Notes: generated by a model not told the origin, from the letters alone. A DNA stretch of 64,000 bases from an uncultured Oscillospiraceae bacterium (GCA_947581795.1 CANPVS010000003.1:1-64000); one strand, 5' to 3'; shown: positions 7,887-16,377, counted from the stretch's first letter. Made by a program: numbers and translations.

Positions 7887-8312
7887 ATGCTGACGATCAG
7901 TTCCAGCGACGTGCGCAAAGAATGGAGCAGCGTAATGGATAAAGTCATCCGGGAAAAGCCGGTGTTCATCAAGCGGACCAGGGACAACATGATGCTCTCC
8001 GCTACTGAGACCATATGGCAGCTCATCTCGGGCGTCAAGTTCACGGCGGATCTGTACCGGGAGGCGGACGGCAGCGTGACGCTGTCGGTCCGCGATATGG
8101 ATATCGTCGTGAACGGAGCGGATGAGGCTGCGGCCAGGAAAGAGTTGGTCCGGAATATCATGGAATATGCGGAGGAATATTATCAGGAATTCGACCGATA
8201 TTATTACGCCCCCAACCGCCGGGGACATCTTCCTTACGTCATCAAGGCCCTTGTAGCCCAATCGCCGGAGGAATTGGAGGGCGAGGTCGTATGCCAAGCT
8301 GGAAAGATCTAA
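7887..8312 (+). CDS. putative antitoxin, Phd/YefM-like N-terminus with HicB-like C-terminus
   Basis: This encodes 141 residues. The first 40 (SSSDVRKEWSSVMDKVI, then EKPVFIKRTRDNMMLS) resemble the DNA-binding beta-alpha region of Phd/YefM antitoxins. Residues about 50-100 (GSVTLSVRDMDIVVNGAD, EAAARKELVRNIMEYAEEYY) look like the HicB fold of partial RNase-H type. I chose the ATG at 7887 because AAAGGAG lies 9 bases before it; the ATG at 7878 abuts that site. It overlaps the next gene by 22 bases and follows a promoter carrying a perfect palindrome. Family assignment is by pattern only; the module logic (regulator first, small toxin-like gene second) is the stronger argument. Confidence 0.7.
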   Translation: MLTISSSDVRKEWSSVMDKVIREKPVFIKRTRDNMMLSATETIWQLISGVKFTADLYREADGSVTLSVRDMDIVVNGADEAAARKELVRNIMEYAEEYYQEFDRYYYAPNRRGHLPYVIKALVAQSPEELEGEVVCQAGKI

Positions 8313-8509
8313 GACGGTACTGCGAGCGGGACGGCTGGGAGCTCTATAGGGAGACGGACCACTGCTATTACCGAAAGGTCCTGGACGATGGGAGCATCCT
8401 GCGGACAAAGGTGTCAAAGGGGCCCGGAGAGATACGGGGCCACCTGTGGCAGGAGATACTGAAAAAGCAGCTGCAGACCACCATGGAGCATTTCAACGAA
8501 GTCATATGA
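8291..8509 (+). CDS. putative HicA-like toxin (small mRNA interferase-like protein)
   Basis: This encodes 72 residues of the size of HicA toxins, which are double-stranded-RNA-binding-fold mRNA interferases with one catalytic His. It has the layout SWKDLRRYCERDGWELYRE, TDHCYYRK and a C-terminal helix GHLWQEILKKQL; the His in TDHCYYRK stands where HicA has GSHxxF. The start at 8291 has a GGAGGGCGAGG run before it and lies inside the antitoxin frame, giving a 22-base overlap. Distance from canonical HicA is clear (Asp instead of Ser before the His), so toxicity is inference. Confidence 0.6.
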   Translation: MPSWKDLRRYCERDGWELYRETDHCYYRKVLDDGSILRTKVSKGPGEIRGHLWQEILKKQLQTTMEHFNEVI

Positions 8510-8512
8510 AAT

Positions 8513-8537
8513 ACCCGCGGAGCATATCTCCGCGGGT
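8513..8537. terminator. terminator shared by convergent units
   Basis: Ten-base arms ACCCGCGGAG and CTCCGCGGGT with a 5-base loop, 4 bases after the toxin-like gene and 9 before the tagD stop. The flanks are only moderately T-rich on both strands, so it may work in both directions. Confidence 0.7.
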
Positions 8538-8545
8538 GTTGTGTT

Positions 8546-8941
8546 TCAATCCTGGTGCAGGTCTTCCTTGATCTGGGTGGTGCTGACCTCCGGGGTGCGG
8601 GGGAGATAGACCACCTCCACCCCCTGGTCCTTCAAAAAGTCGAATTTGCCGGTCCAGTCGTCGCCGATGACGAAGGTGTCCACGTGGTATTCCTTCGCGT
8701 CGGTGACCTTCTGCTCCCAGTTCTCCTCGGGTATCACCAGGTCCACATAACGGATGGCCTCCAGAAGCTGCTTGCGCACCTCGTAGGGGAAGTAGCATTT
8801 TTTGTGCTTCTCGTTCCAGTTGAACTCGTCCGTGGACAGGGCCACGATAAGATAATCCCCCAGGGCCTTGGCCCGCTTGAGCAGGTTGATGTGGCCGTAG
8901 TGGAGCAGATCGAAGGTGCCGTAGGTGATGACGCGCTTCAT
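8546..8941 (-). CDS. tagD: glycerol-3-phosphate cytidylyltransferase-like nucleotidyltransferase
   Basis: The 131-residue protein is a single cytidylyltransferase domain. It shows YGTFDLLHYGHINLLKRAK (the HxGH signature, residues 7-25) and TTQIKEDL near the end, matching the (R/S)TTxI(K/R) motif. TagD makes CDP-glycerol from CTP and glycerol 3-phosphate for teichoic acid linkage or polyglycerol-phosphate polymers; close relatives use other alcohol phosphates, so substrate is not certain. The start overlaps the tdk stop as ATGA (8938-8941), making it the third gene of udk-tdk-tagD. Confidence 0.88.
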   Translation of the reverse strand: MKRVITYGTFDLLHYGHINLLKRAKALGDYLIVALSTDEFNWNEKHKKCYFPYEVRKQLLEAIRYVDLVIPEENWEQKVTDAKEYHVDTFVIGDDWTGKFDFLKDQGVEVVYLPRTPEVSTTQIKEDLHQD

Positions 8942-9531
8942 GCTTTGCCCTGCGCCTCCTGCTGTTCCCGTATCTTCTTTTTCCAGCAGCGGTGGCACAT
9001 GGCGGTATAGGTGTCGTTCCCGCCCAGGAGCACCTGCTGGCCCTCGGTGACCACGTTGCCGTTCTCGTCCAGCCGGGCGTTCACCACCGCCTTCCGGCCG
9101 CAGGTGCAGATGGTCTTGATCTCCGTGATGGAGTCGGCCACCTCCATGAGCCGCCGGGCGCCGGGGAACAGGTGGGTGAGAAAGTCGGTGCGCAGCCCGA
9201 AGCACATCACCGGCACGTCCGCCGTGTCCACGATGTCGCGGAGCTGGTCGATCTGGGCGGGGGTGAAAAACTGGGCCTCGTCGGCGATGATCACGTCGCA
9301 CCAGCCCGCGGCCTGGTACAGGTCGCCGATGTTGTCCTCCGGGTAAACCACCTCGCCGGTGGCGGTGAGGCCTATCCGGGAGCGGACCGCGTCGATCCCG
9401 TCCCGGGTGTCCGTGGCGGGCTTGATGAGCCAGCAGCGCATGCCCTGCTCCTCGTAGTTGAACTTGGCGATGAGGGCCTGGGCGGACTTGCTGGAGCCCA
9501 TGGCGCCGTATTTGAAGTAGAGTTTAGCCAT
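8938..9531 (-). CDS. tdk: thymidine kinase
   Basis: This phosphorylates thymidine (and deoxyuridine) with ATP for salvage. The 197-residue type II enzyme has the P-loop GAMGSSKS (residues 9-16), the Walker B region VIIADEAQFF with the catalytic Glu, the lasso region, and a structural zinc site made by CTC (about 141-143) and CHRC near residue 180. It starts directly after the udk stop with no gap and overlaps tagD. The nearby nucleoside importer suggests these kinases trap imported nucleosides. Confidence 0.95.
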   Translation of the reverse strand: MAKLYFKYGAMGSSKSAQALIAKFNYEEQGMRCWLIKPATDTRDGIDAVRSRIGLTATGEVVYPEDNIGDLYQAAGWCDVIIADEAQFFTPAQIDQLRDIVDTADVPVMCFGLRTDFLTHLFPGARRLMEVADSITEIKTICTCGRKAVVNARLDENGNVVTEGQQVLLGGNDTYTAMCHRCWKKKIREQQEAQGKA

Positions 9532-10155
9532 TTATTCCGCCTCCTGTAAATGGGCCTGGATGCGCCGGATGAGCAGCTCCATGGCCACCTCGTTGTGGCC
9601 CCCCTCTGGGATGATGATGTCCGCCTTCCGCTTGGAGGGCTCCACATACAGCTCGTGCATGGGCTTGACCGTGGTCAGGTACTGGTTCACCACGCTCTCC
9701 AGGCTCCGGCCCCGGTCCCGCACGTCCCGGACGATGCGCCGCAGGATGCGCACATCCGCGTCCGCGTCCACGAAGACCTTGATGTCCAGGCTTTTGCACA
9801 GCTCTTCGCTCGCCAGGATGAGGATGCCCTCCACCAGCACCACGGGGGCCGGCTCGATGCGCTGGGTCTCCGGGGCCCGGTTGTGGACCGTGTAGTCGTA
9901 GATGGGTCCGTCCACCGCCTGCCCCGCCCGGAGCTTAGCCAGGTGCTCCACCAGCAGGTCCGTCTCGAAAGCGGCGGGCTCGTCGTAGTTGAGCCTGGCC
10001 CGCTCCTCCATGGTGAGGCCGTCGTGGGCATGGTAATAGTTATCGTGATAGAGGGTGCAGACCTGGGTGTCAAACTGCCGCTGGAGCCGCCGGGTGATGG
10101 TGGTCTTGCCGCTGCCGGTGCCGCCGGCGATGCCGATGGTGAGGATGCTGCCCAT
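9532..10155 (-). CDS. udk: uridine/cytidine kinase
   Basis: This phosphorylates uridine and cytidine to the monophosphates. The 207-residue protein has the P-loop GIAGGTGSGKTT (8-19), YHDNYYHAHDGL with the Asp-Tyr pair used in nucleoside binding, NYDEPAAFE, PIYDYTVHNR and VVLVEGILIL, all standard for the Udk family. The start ATG is preceded by AGGAAGGGGG. It leads the leftward udk-tdk-tagD unit, divergent from the importer operon beginning at 10395. Confidence 0.95.
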   Translation of the reverse strand: MGSILTIGIAGGTGSGKTTITRRLQRQFDTQVCTLYHDNYYHAHDGLTMEERARLNYDEPAAFETDLLVEHLAKLRAGQAVDGPIYDYTVHNRAPETQRIEPAPVVLVEGILILASEELCKSLDIKVFVDADADVRILRRIVRDVRDRGRSLESVVNQYLTTVKPMHELYVEPSKRKADIIIPEGGHNEVAMELLIRRIQAHLQEAE

Positions 10156-10302
10156 AGGCGCACGCCCCCTTCCTGTGATGTCTCATTAGATGTTATGATA
10201 CCATAAATAAGGCCGGCGCGCAAGGCGGAAGTAAAAGGGGGATAAAAGGGGAAATTGCAACTTTTTGCAACCACTCGTTACCGAATATTTTTTGCTTTTC
10301 CG

Positions 10303-10336
10303 TTGCGCCCCAAAAGGGGACATGCTATAATGTCCC
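10303..10336 (+). promoter_or_regulatory. promoter and palindrome upstream of the nucleoside importer
   Basis: TTGCGC (10303-10308), 17 bases and TATAAT (10326-10331) with an extended TGC. The -10 lies in a palindrome, GGGACAT (10317-10323) and ATGTCCC (10330-10336), with a 6-base centre. This position would suit a repressor site. The udk gene reads away on the other side. Confidence 0.75.
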
Positions 10337-10394
10337 TGTGATAGAAGAGAGTAAAAACCTCATATAACACACATTATTTTTAAGGAGGCACCCC

Positions 10395-11534
10395 ATGAAA
10401 AAGATCCTTGCGCTCATCCTTGCTCTTGCCATGGTCCTGTCCCTGTCCTGCGTCGCTTTCGCGGCCGAGGGCGAGGCTGTCGATCCTGACACCATCGAGG
10501 ACAACATGACTTCCGCGGACAACACCTACGAAGTCGCTTTCGTCACCGACGTGGGCCAGCTGAAGGACAAGAGCTTCAACCAGGGCACCTATGACGGCGT
10601 GAAGCTGTACGCCGCCGCCAACGGCCTGTCCTACAAGTACTATCAGCCCGCCAACGGCGACCAGGCCACTGACGACGACCGTATCGACGCCATGCAGGCC
10701 GCTGTGGACGGCGGCGCGAAGGTGGTCGTGTGCGCCGGCTTCCTGCAGGAGGCTGCCCTGACCGCCGCGGCGATCGCCAACCCCGACGTGAAGTTCGTCT
10801 TCATCGACGGCTATCCTCTGTCCGACGCTGACGGCAACGTCCTGGCCAACGTGGCCGGCATCTCCTTCAAGGAAGAGCAGAGCGGCTACTTCGCCGGCTA
10901 TGCCATCGTGAAGGAAGGCTACACCGAGCTGGGCTTCTCCGGCGGCGGCGGCGGCACCAACCCGGCTTGCTGCCGTTACGGCTACGGCTTCGTCCAGGGC
11001 GCTGCGGCTGCTGCTGAGGAGATGGGCGTCAACGTCAACATCAACTACTCCTGGCTGCACGGCGCCAGCTTCTCCGCTTCTCCCGACCTGCAGACCATGA
11101 TCGAGGGCTGGTACAATAACGGCACCGAGGTCGTGTTCGCCTGCGGCGGCTCCATGTTCGCCTCCATCGTGGCCGCGGCCGGCGCCAACGACGGCGCTGT
11201 CATCGGCGTGGACGTGGACCAGTCCTTCGAGTCCGACTACGTGGTCACCTCCGCCCTGAAGGGCCTGAGCGCCGCCACCAGCTGGGCTGTCGGCAAGGTC
11301 TATGACGGCACTTGGGAAGAGATCGGCGGCACCGGCACCAGCCTGGGCGTGGACGACGACTCCGTGGGCCTGCCCACCGCTACCTGGAGCTTGGAGAACT
11401 TCTCCGTCGAGGAGTATGAGGAGCTGTTCGCCGCTGTGAAGAGCGGCGAGGTCGAGATCGACAACACCGTCCTGGAGGGCGGCGACATCGCTCAGGCCGC
11501 TACCGATTACGTCACCATCAACTACATCGAGTGA
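10395..11534 (+). CDS. BMP-family nucleoside-binding ABC transporter protein
   Basis: This 379-residue extracytoplasmic receptor belongs to the BMP/PnrA/Med family, which captures nucleosides for an ABC importer. After a signal peptide it shows AFVTDVGQLKDKSFNQGTYDG (the ligand-pocket motif, about 48-68), VVVCAGFLQEAA, and GGGGGTNPACCRYGYGFVQGA. The signal peptide ends in CVAFA-AEG, which fits signal peptidase I; the only Cys lies in LSLSC, a poor lipobox. It leads the importer operon and is followed by a terminator-like hairpin before the ATPase gene, which would make the receptor more abundant than the other parts. Confidence 0.93.
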   Translation: MKKILALILALAMVLSLSCVAFAAEGEAVDPDTIEDNMTSADNTYEVAFVTDVGQLKDKSFNQGTYDGVKLYAAANGLSYKYYQPANGDQATDDDRIDAMQAAVDGGAKVVVCAGFLQEAALTAAAIANPDVKFVFIDGYPLSDADGNVLANVAGISFKEEQSGYFAGYAIVKEGYTELGFSGGGGGTNPACCRYGYGFVQGAAAAAEEMGVNVNINYSWLHGASFSASPDLQTMIEGWYNNGTEVVFACGGSMFASIVAAAGANDGAVIGVDVDQSFESDYVVTSALKGLSAATSWAVGKVYDGTWEEIGGTGTSLGVDDDSVGLPTATWSLENFSVEEYEELFAAVKSGEVEIDNTVLEGGDIAQAATDYVTINYIE

Positions 11535-11553
11535 TCCTGAGATAAACCATAGG

Positions 11554-11584
11554 AAGGGGAAGAGCGCCACTCTTCCCCTTCTTT
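11554..11584 (+). terminator. intercistronic terminator after the receptor gene
   Basis: Perfect 11-base arms AAGGGGAAGAG and CTCTTCCCCTT with a CGCCA loop, followed by CTTT. Lying between receptor and ATPase genes, it probably lets only part of transcription through. Confidence 0.75.
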
Positions 11585-11636
11585 GATAAGAGAGATAGTT
11601 ATTTTTCCGGCAAATCCACAAAAAGGAGGAGGAAGC

Positions 11637-13187
11637 ATGGAGCAGACCCCGGAATATGTCATTGAAATGCTTCACATCACCAAGGAATTTCCCGGTATCA
11701 AGGCCAATGACGACATCACCCTCCAGCTGAAAAAGGGCGAGATACACGCCCTTCTGGGCGAGAACGGCGCCGGCAAGAGCACGCTTATGAGCGTGCTGTT
11801 CGGCCTGTATCAGCCGGAGCAGGGGGAGATACGCAAAAACGGCCAGCCGGTGAAGATAGAGAGCCCCAATGACGCCACCGCCCTGCACATCGGCATGGTG
11901 CACCAGCACTTTAAGCTGATCGAGGTGTTCACGGTCCTGGACAACATCATCCTGGGCGCCGAGGACACAAAAATGGGCTTTTTGCAGAAGAAGGACGCCC
12001 GGGCCAAGGTGAAGGCCCTGTCCGAACAGTACGGCCTGCACGTGGACCTGGACGCCAAGGTGGAGGACATCACCGTGGGCATGCAGCAGCGCACGGAGAT
12101 ATTGAAGATGCTCTACCGGGACAATGAGATCCTCATCTTCGACGAGCCCACCGCGGTGCTGACCCCCCAGGAGATCGAAGAGCTCATGCAGATCATGAAG
12201 AACCTTGCCGCCGAGGGCAAGAGCATCCTCTTCATCTCCCACAAGCTCAACGAGATCATGGAGGTCTCCGACCGGGTGACGGTGCTCCGGAAGGGCAAAT
12301 ATGTGGGCACCATCGACACGGCCAGCACCACCAAGGAGGAGCTCTCCCGCATGATGGTGGGCCGCCCCGTCCAGCTGGTGGTGGACAAGGACCCCGCCCA
12401 GCCAAAGGAGGCCGTGCTCACTGTGGAGGGGCTCACCGTTCCCTCCAAGATCCACAAAAACGACGCGGTGAAAAACGTCTCCTTCACCGCCCACGCCGGA
12501 GAGATCGTGTGCATCGCCGGCATCGACGGCAACGGCCAGACGGAATTCGTCCACGCCCTCACGGGCCTGGAGAAGGCCAGCGCCGGGAGGATCGAGCTGT
12601 GCGGCCGCGATATCACCCATCTGCCTATCCGGGCCCGCAGCCAGACCGGCATGAGCCACATCCCCGAGGACCGGCACAAGCACGGCCTGGTCCTGGATTT
12701 CACCCTGGAGCAGAACATGGTGCTCCAGCGGTACTACGAGCCCCAGTTTCAGAACCACGGCTTCATCCGCTTCGGCGCCGTCCGCTCCTACGCGGAGAAG
12801 CTCATCGAGCAGTACGACGTGCGCTCCGGCCAGGGGCCTGTCACCGTCGCCCGGAGCATGTCCGGCGGCAACCAGCAGAAGGCCATCGTGGCCCGTGAGA
12901 TCGACCGGGACCTGCCCCTGATCGTGGCGGTGCAGCCCACCCGCGGCCTGGATGTGGGCGCTATTGAGTCCGTGCACAAGCAGCTGGTGGCCCAGCGGGA
13001 CGAGGGCAAGGCGGTGCTCCTGGTGAGCCTGGAGCTGGACGAGGTCATGAACCTGTCCGACCGCATCCTGGTCATGTACGAGGGCGAGATCGTGGGTGAG
13101 CTGGACCCGAAGAAGACCACCGTGGAGGAGCTGGGCCTGTACATGGCCGGCGCCAAGCGCCAGGGAAAGGAGCGTGAGACCGCATGA
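11637..13187 (+). CDS. nucleoside ABC transporter ATPase, two nucleotide-binding domains
   Basis: This 516-residue protein is a fused double ATPase of the RbsA/NupO type. Domain 1 has LGENGAGKST (about 38-47), the degenerate signature VGMQQRTEIL and ILIFDEPTAVLT; domain 2 has the weak P-loop IDGNGQTEF and an intact SMSGGNQQKAIVAREI signature. Such asymmetry is normal for this family, leaving one fully competent site. The start is the ATG after AAAAAGGAGGAGGAAGC; an upstream frame from 11583 is not needed. Its stop overlaps the first permease as ATGA. Confidence 0.94.
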   Translation: MEQTPEYVIEMLHITKEFPGIKANDDITLQLKKGEIHALLGENGAGKSTLMSVLFGLYQPEQGEIRKNGQPVKIESPNDATALHIGMVHQHFKLIEVFTVLDNIILGAEDTKMGFLQKKDARAKVKALSEQYGLHVDLDAKVEDITVGMQQRTEILKMLYRDNEILIFDEPTAVLTPQEIEELMQIMKNLAAEGKSILFISHKLNEIMEVSDRVTVLRKGKYVGTIDTASTTKEELSRMMVGRPVQLVVDKDPAQPKEAVLTVEGLTVPSKIHKNDAVKNVSFTAHAGEIVCIAGIDGNGQTEFVHALTGLEKASAGRIELCGRDITHLPIRARSQTGMSHIPEDRHKHGLVLDFTLEQNMVLQRYYEPQFQNHGFIRFGAVRSYAEKLIEQYDVRSGQGPVTVARSMSGGNQQKAIVAREIDRDLPLIVAVQPTRGLDVGAIESVHKQLVAQRDEGKAVLLVSLELDEVMNLSDRILVMYEGEIVGELDPKKTTVEELGLYMAGAKRQGKERETA

Positions 13188-14416
13188 AGGAGAAGACCCC
13201 CCTGATGCAGCGGGATGGCACCCGTTCGGTGCTGGCCTCCCTGCTCTCCATCCTCATCGGCCTGGTGGCCGGCGCGGTGGTGGTGTTTTTGGTGGGCCTG
13301 TTCAACAAGAGTATGAGCCTCAAGACCGCCTGGGAGGGCATACAGCTCATCTTCCTGGGCATCATCAGCACGGGCCGCAACGCCGCCGGCGAGCTGACCT
13401 TCGGCTTCAACCCAGTGACCTTCGGCAACATGCTCTTCCGGGCCACCCCCCTGATCCTCACCGGCCTTTCCGTGGCCGTGGCCTATAAGACCGGCCTGTT
13501 CAACATCGGCGCTCCCGGCCAGTACCTGGCCGGCACCGCCGCGACGCTGTTCATCGCCCTGGAGATCCCCTCCTCGGTGGTGCCCGCCTGGGTCATCTGG
13601 ATCCTGGCGTTCCTGGGCGGCATGGCCGCCGGCGCTCTCTGGGGCGCCGTCCCCGGCTTCGTGAAGGCTTTCCTGAACATCAACGAGGTGCTGGCCTGCA
13701 TCATGACCAACTGGATCGCCGCCAACCTGGTGACCTGGGCCTTCGACGTGTCCAACCTCAAGAACACCGTGGAGAACACCAAGACGGCCTACATCTACAA
13801 GACCAGCTTCAACGGCGTACAGACCCCCAAGATGTTCCTGGACAAGATCTTCCCCGGCTCCCAGATCAACGGCGGTATCCTCATCGCCATCGCTCTGGCC
13901 ATCCTCATGTACGTCATCTTCACCAAGACCACCTTCGGCTACGAGCTGAAGGCCTGCGGCGCCAACCGCCACGCGGCCAAGTACGCGGGCATCAAGGACA
14001 AGCGCAGCATCATCCTGTCCATGGCCATCGCCGGCGCCATGTCCGGCGCGGCGGCGTCGCTGTACTACCTGTCGGGCAACACGGAGTTCTTCTGGAGCAC
14101 CTATCAGTCCCTGCCGGCCACAGGCTTCAACGGCATCCCCGTGGCGCTGCTGGCGGTGTGCAACCCCATCGCCGTCATCTTCACCGGCATGTTCATGTCC
14201 ATGCTGGATATCTCCGGCCTGCAGCTGACCAACCTGACGGCCTATAACGAGTACATCACCGACGTGATCATATCCGTGATCGTGTATCTGTCCGCCTTCT
14301 CCCTGGTCATCAAGCTGTGGCTGGGCGGCAAGGCGAAGAAAAAGGCCGGCGCCAAGCCGGACGCCAACGCGGAGCCCGCCCCGAAAGCGGACGCCGGAAA
14401 GGAGGCCGGGAAGTAA
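13184..14416 (+). CDS. nucleoside ABC transporter permease, NupP type
   Basis: This 410-residue permease of the BPD_transp_2 family forms one half of the membrane channel. It has about eight to ten helices, the FGFNPVTFGNMLFRATPLILTG entry and the coupling-helix region KACGANRHAAKYAGI typical of the family. The last about 30 residues are a Lys/Ala/Pro-rich tail (KAKKKAGAKPDANAEPAPK). It overlaps the ATPase gene by four bases and the next permease by one. Confidence 0.93.
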   Translation: MKEKTPLMQRDGTRSVLASLLSILIGLVAGAVVVFLVGLFNKSMSLKTAWEGIQLIFLGIISTGRNAAGELTFGFNPVTFGNMLFRATPLILTGLSVAVAYKTGLFNIGAPGQYLAGTAATLFIALEIPSSVVPAWVIWILAFLGGMAAGALWGAVPGFVKAFLNINEVLACIMTNWIAANLVTWAFDVSNLKNTVENTKTAYIYKTSFNGVQTPKMFLDKIFPGSQINGGILIAIALAILMYVIFTKTTFGYELKACGANRHAAKYAGIKDKRSIILSMAIAGAMSGAAASLYYLSGNTEFFWSTYQSLPATGFNGIPVALLAVCNPIAVIFTGMFMSMLDISGLQLTNLTAYNEYITDVIISVIVYLSAFSLVIKLWLGGKAKKKAGAKPDANAEPAPKADAGKEAGK

Positions 14417-15447
14417 TGTCATTTCTGATCCGACAGACTCTCATCTATGCCGTGCCCCTGATGATCGTGGCCCTGGCCGGCGTGTTCGCCGAGCGCAGCG
14501 GCATCATCAACCTGGCCCTGGAAGGCATCATGATCTTTGGCGCGTTCATCGGCGTGCTGTTCGTGCGCCTGGTGCAGCAGTGGGGCTGGTTCAACGTGGC
14601 CAAGGAGATGAACAACTGGGTGGCCCTGCAGGGCTTCCTGCTGCTGACCATGGTGGTGGCAGCCATATTGGGCGCGGTATTCTCGCTGCTGCTGGCCTTC
14701 GCGGCCATCAACCTGAAGGCCGACCAGACCATCGGCGGCACGGCCCTGAACCTGATGGCCCCGGCCCTGGTGCTGTTCCTCATCCGGCTCATCGCCAACC
14801 AGAACACCCTGCAGATGGCCACCGGCGACGCCTCCAGCTGGTTCATGATCAAGAAGACCATGTTCGGCTTCGACAAAAAGGCCAAGCTGGGCTTCTTCGC
14901 CAGCACCTTCCTGGACAAGGTGTACCTGACCACCTATGTGTGCATCATCCTGTTCATCGTCCTGTCCATCATCCTCTACAAGACCCGGTTCGGCCTGCGG
15001 CTGCGCTCCTGCGGCGAAAATCCCCAGGCGGCCGACTCTTTGGGCATCAACGTGAGAAAGATGCGCTACGCCGGCGTGACCATCTCCGGCGCCTTGGCCG
15101 GTATGGGCGGCTTCGTGTACGCTCTGACCACCACCAACTGCTCGTCCAACGGCGACGTGGCAGGCTTCGGCTTCCTGGCCTTGGCAGTGATGATCTTCGG
15201 CAACTGGAAACCTCTGAACATCGCCGGGGCGGCGCTGCTGTTCGGCCTGTTCAAGTGCATCGCCGCGGCCTACGCCAGCATCGACATCAACGGCGACGGC
15301 GTGTTCCTGCTGGCCAATATCGGCCTGAACGCCAACTTCTACCGGCTGCTGCCCTACCTCATCACCCTGCTGGTCCTGGCCTTCACCTCCAAGAACTCCC
15401 GGGCCCCCAAGGCCGAGGGAATACCGTACGACAAAGGACAGCGGTAA
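14416..15447 (+). CDS. nucleoside ABC transporter permease, NupQ type
   Basis: This 343-residue second permease of the pair has the family opening VPLMIVALAGVFAERSGIINLALEG and the coupling helix RSCGENPQAADSLGINVRKMRYAG. The start is the ATG of the TAATG overlap with the previous gene; an upstream start at 14317 would lie inside that gene. It completes the receptor-ATPase-permease-permease set, the standard order for BMP nucleoside importers, and is followed by a terminator. Confidence 0.93.
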   Translation: MSFLIRQTLIYAVPLMIVALAGVFAERSGIINLALEGIMIFGAFIGVLFVRLVQQWGWFNVAKEMNNWVALQGFLLLTMVVAAILGAVFSLLLAFAAINLKADQTIGGTALNLMAPALVLFLIRLIANQNTLQMATGDASSWFMIKKTMFGFDKKAKLGFFASTFLDKVYLTTYVCIILFIVLSIILYKTRFGLRLRSCGENPQAADSLGINVRKMRYAGVTISGALAGMGGFVYALTTTNCSSNGDVAGFGFLALAVMIFGNWKPLNIAGAALLFGLFKCIAAAYASIDINGDGVFLLANIGLNANFYRLLPYLITLLVLAFTSKNSRAPKAEGIPYDKGQR

Positions 15448-15473
15448 AACAAAAGACATCCGAAGCAAAATAC

Positions 15474-15502
15474 GAGCCCTATACCGGACCGGTATAGGGC
15501 TC
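15474..15502. terminator. bidirectional terminator, importer operon and LysR gene
   Basis: Twelve-base arms GAGCCCTATACC (15474-15485) and GGTATAGGGCTC (15491-15502) lie between convergent genes. Leftward it is followed by GTATTTTGCTT, rightward by ATGCTTTA. Confidence 0.8.
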
Positions 15503-15510
15503 ATGCTTTA

Positions 15511-16377
15511 TCAAAGGAGCTCTTTGATGTAGTCGATGAATCTTTCCGCCGGGGCACTTAGGCGTATGCCCTTTTTCCAGAGCAAAGAGACCCCGGAAGC
15601 ACGGGTCTGGGCCAGTGGCCGCATTTCCACCTGCCGGCCTGCCAGGGTGTCATGCACCGAAGCCGGGCAGATGGCGACGCCCAGTCCCCGCTCTGCCAAG
15701 AGGACACCGTTCATCACAGGGGCGTACAGGCAGGCGATGTTGGCCCGCAAACCGGCATCTTGAAACCACTTGGCGACCTCCTCGCTGCGGCGGATGGGAA
15801 CGATCAGTTCTTCCCGGGCCAGCGCCTCCAGCGTGACCGTCTCCTCAGCAGCCAGAGGGTGACCTGAGCGCACCAGCACCGCCCAGGGCTCGTCCATGAT
15901 ATGGATGGACTGGAACTTCTCCCCATTAAAGGGTTCCAGAATGACCGCCGCGTCCAGCAGCCCCCGGTCCAGCCGCTCCATCACATCGTCGGAGTTGCCG
16001 CTCCACAGGCTGAAGCGCACTTCTGGCCACCGGATTTTGAAACCCTCTATCCACTCCGGGAGCAGCGCGGCGCCCGCCGTCTCGGTGGAACCGATATACA
16101 GCGTGCCGGAAAGCCCCTGGCCCATCTGGCGCAGCTGCTCTGCCGTTTTGTTCACCAGGACCAGTATCTGTTTGGCCTGCTGGCGGAAAAAGCGGCCCTC
16201 CTCCGTGATGTGCAGGCGCTTTTTCTCCCGGACGAAGAGCCGCACGCCCAGTTCCGCCTCCAGCGCCTGCAGCTGCCGGGTCAGAGGCGGCTGGCTCATG
16301 TGCAGGACCTCGGCGGCCTGGGTGATATTTTCATATTCCGCGATCTTTAGAAAATTCTCGATTTGACGCAGCTCCAT
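15511..16377 (-). CDS. LysR-family transcriptional regulator
   Basis: This 288-residue protein has the LysR winged HTH at residues about 1-60 (LRQIENFLKIAEYENITQAAEVLHMSQPPLTRQLQ) and an effector-binding domain of the periplasmic-binding type after residue 90. It is transcribed away from the AEC permease gene, the classic arrangement in which a LysR protein controls its divergent neighbour in response to that transporter's substrate or product. A T-N11-A type site lies 8 bases before its own start. The effector cannot be read from the sequence. Confidence 0.93.
   Translation of the reverse strand: MELRQIENFLKIAEYENITQAAEVLHMSQPPLTRQLQALEAELGVRLFVREKKRLHITEEGRFFRQQAKQILVLVNKTAEQLRQMGQGLSGTLYIGSTETAGAALLPEWIEGFKIRWPEVRFSLWSGNSDDVMERLDRGLLDAAVILEPFNGEKFQSIHIMDEPWAVLVRSGHPLAAEETVTLEALAREELIVPIRRSEEVAKWFQDAGLRANIACLYAPVMNGVLLAERGLGVAICPASVHDTLAGRQVEMRPLAQTRASGVSLLWKKGIRLSAPAERFIDYIKELL

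Noticed and set aside
10380..12977. 865-codon minus-strand frame opposite the nucleoside importer
   Set aside because: It is a shadow of the receptor and ATPase genes, whose identity is certain; it crosses the intercistronic terminator and has no start signal.
11636..13187. Degenerate signature in the first ATPase domain as a sign of decay
   Set aside because: Asymmetric nucleotide-binding domains are normal for the RbsA/NupO family, and the second signature is intact.
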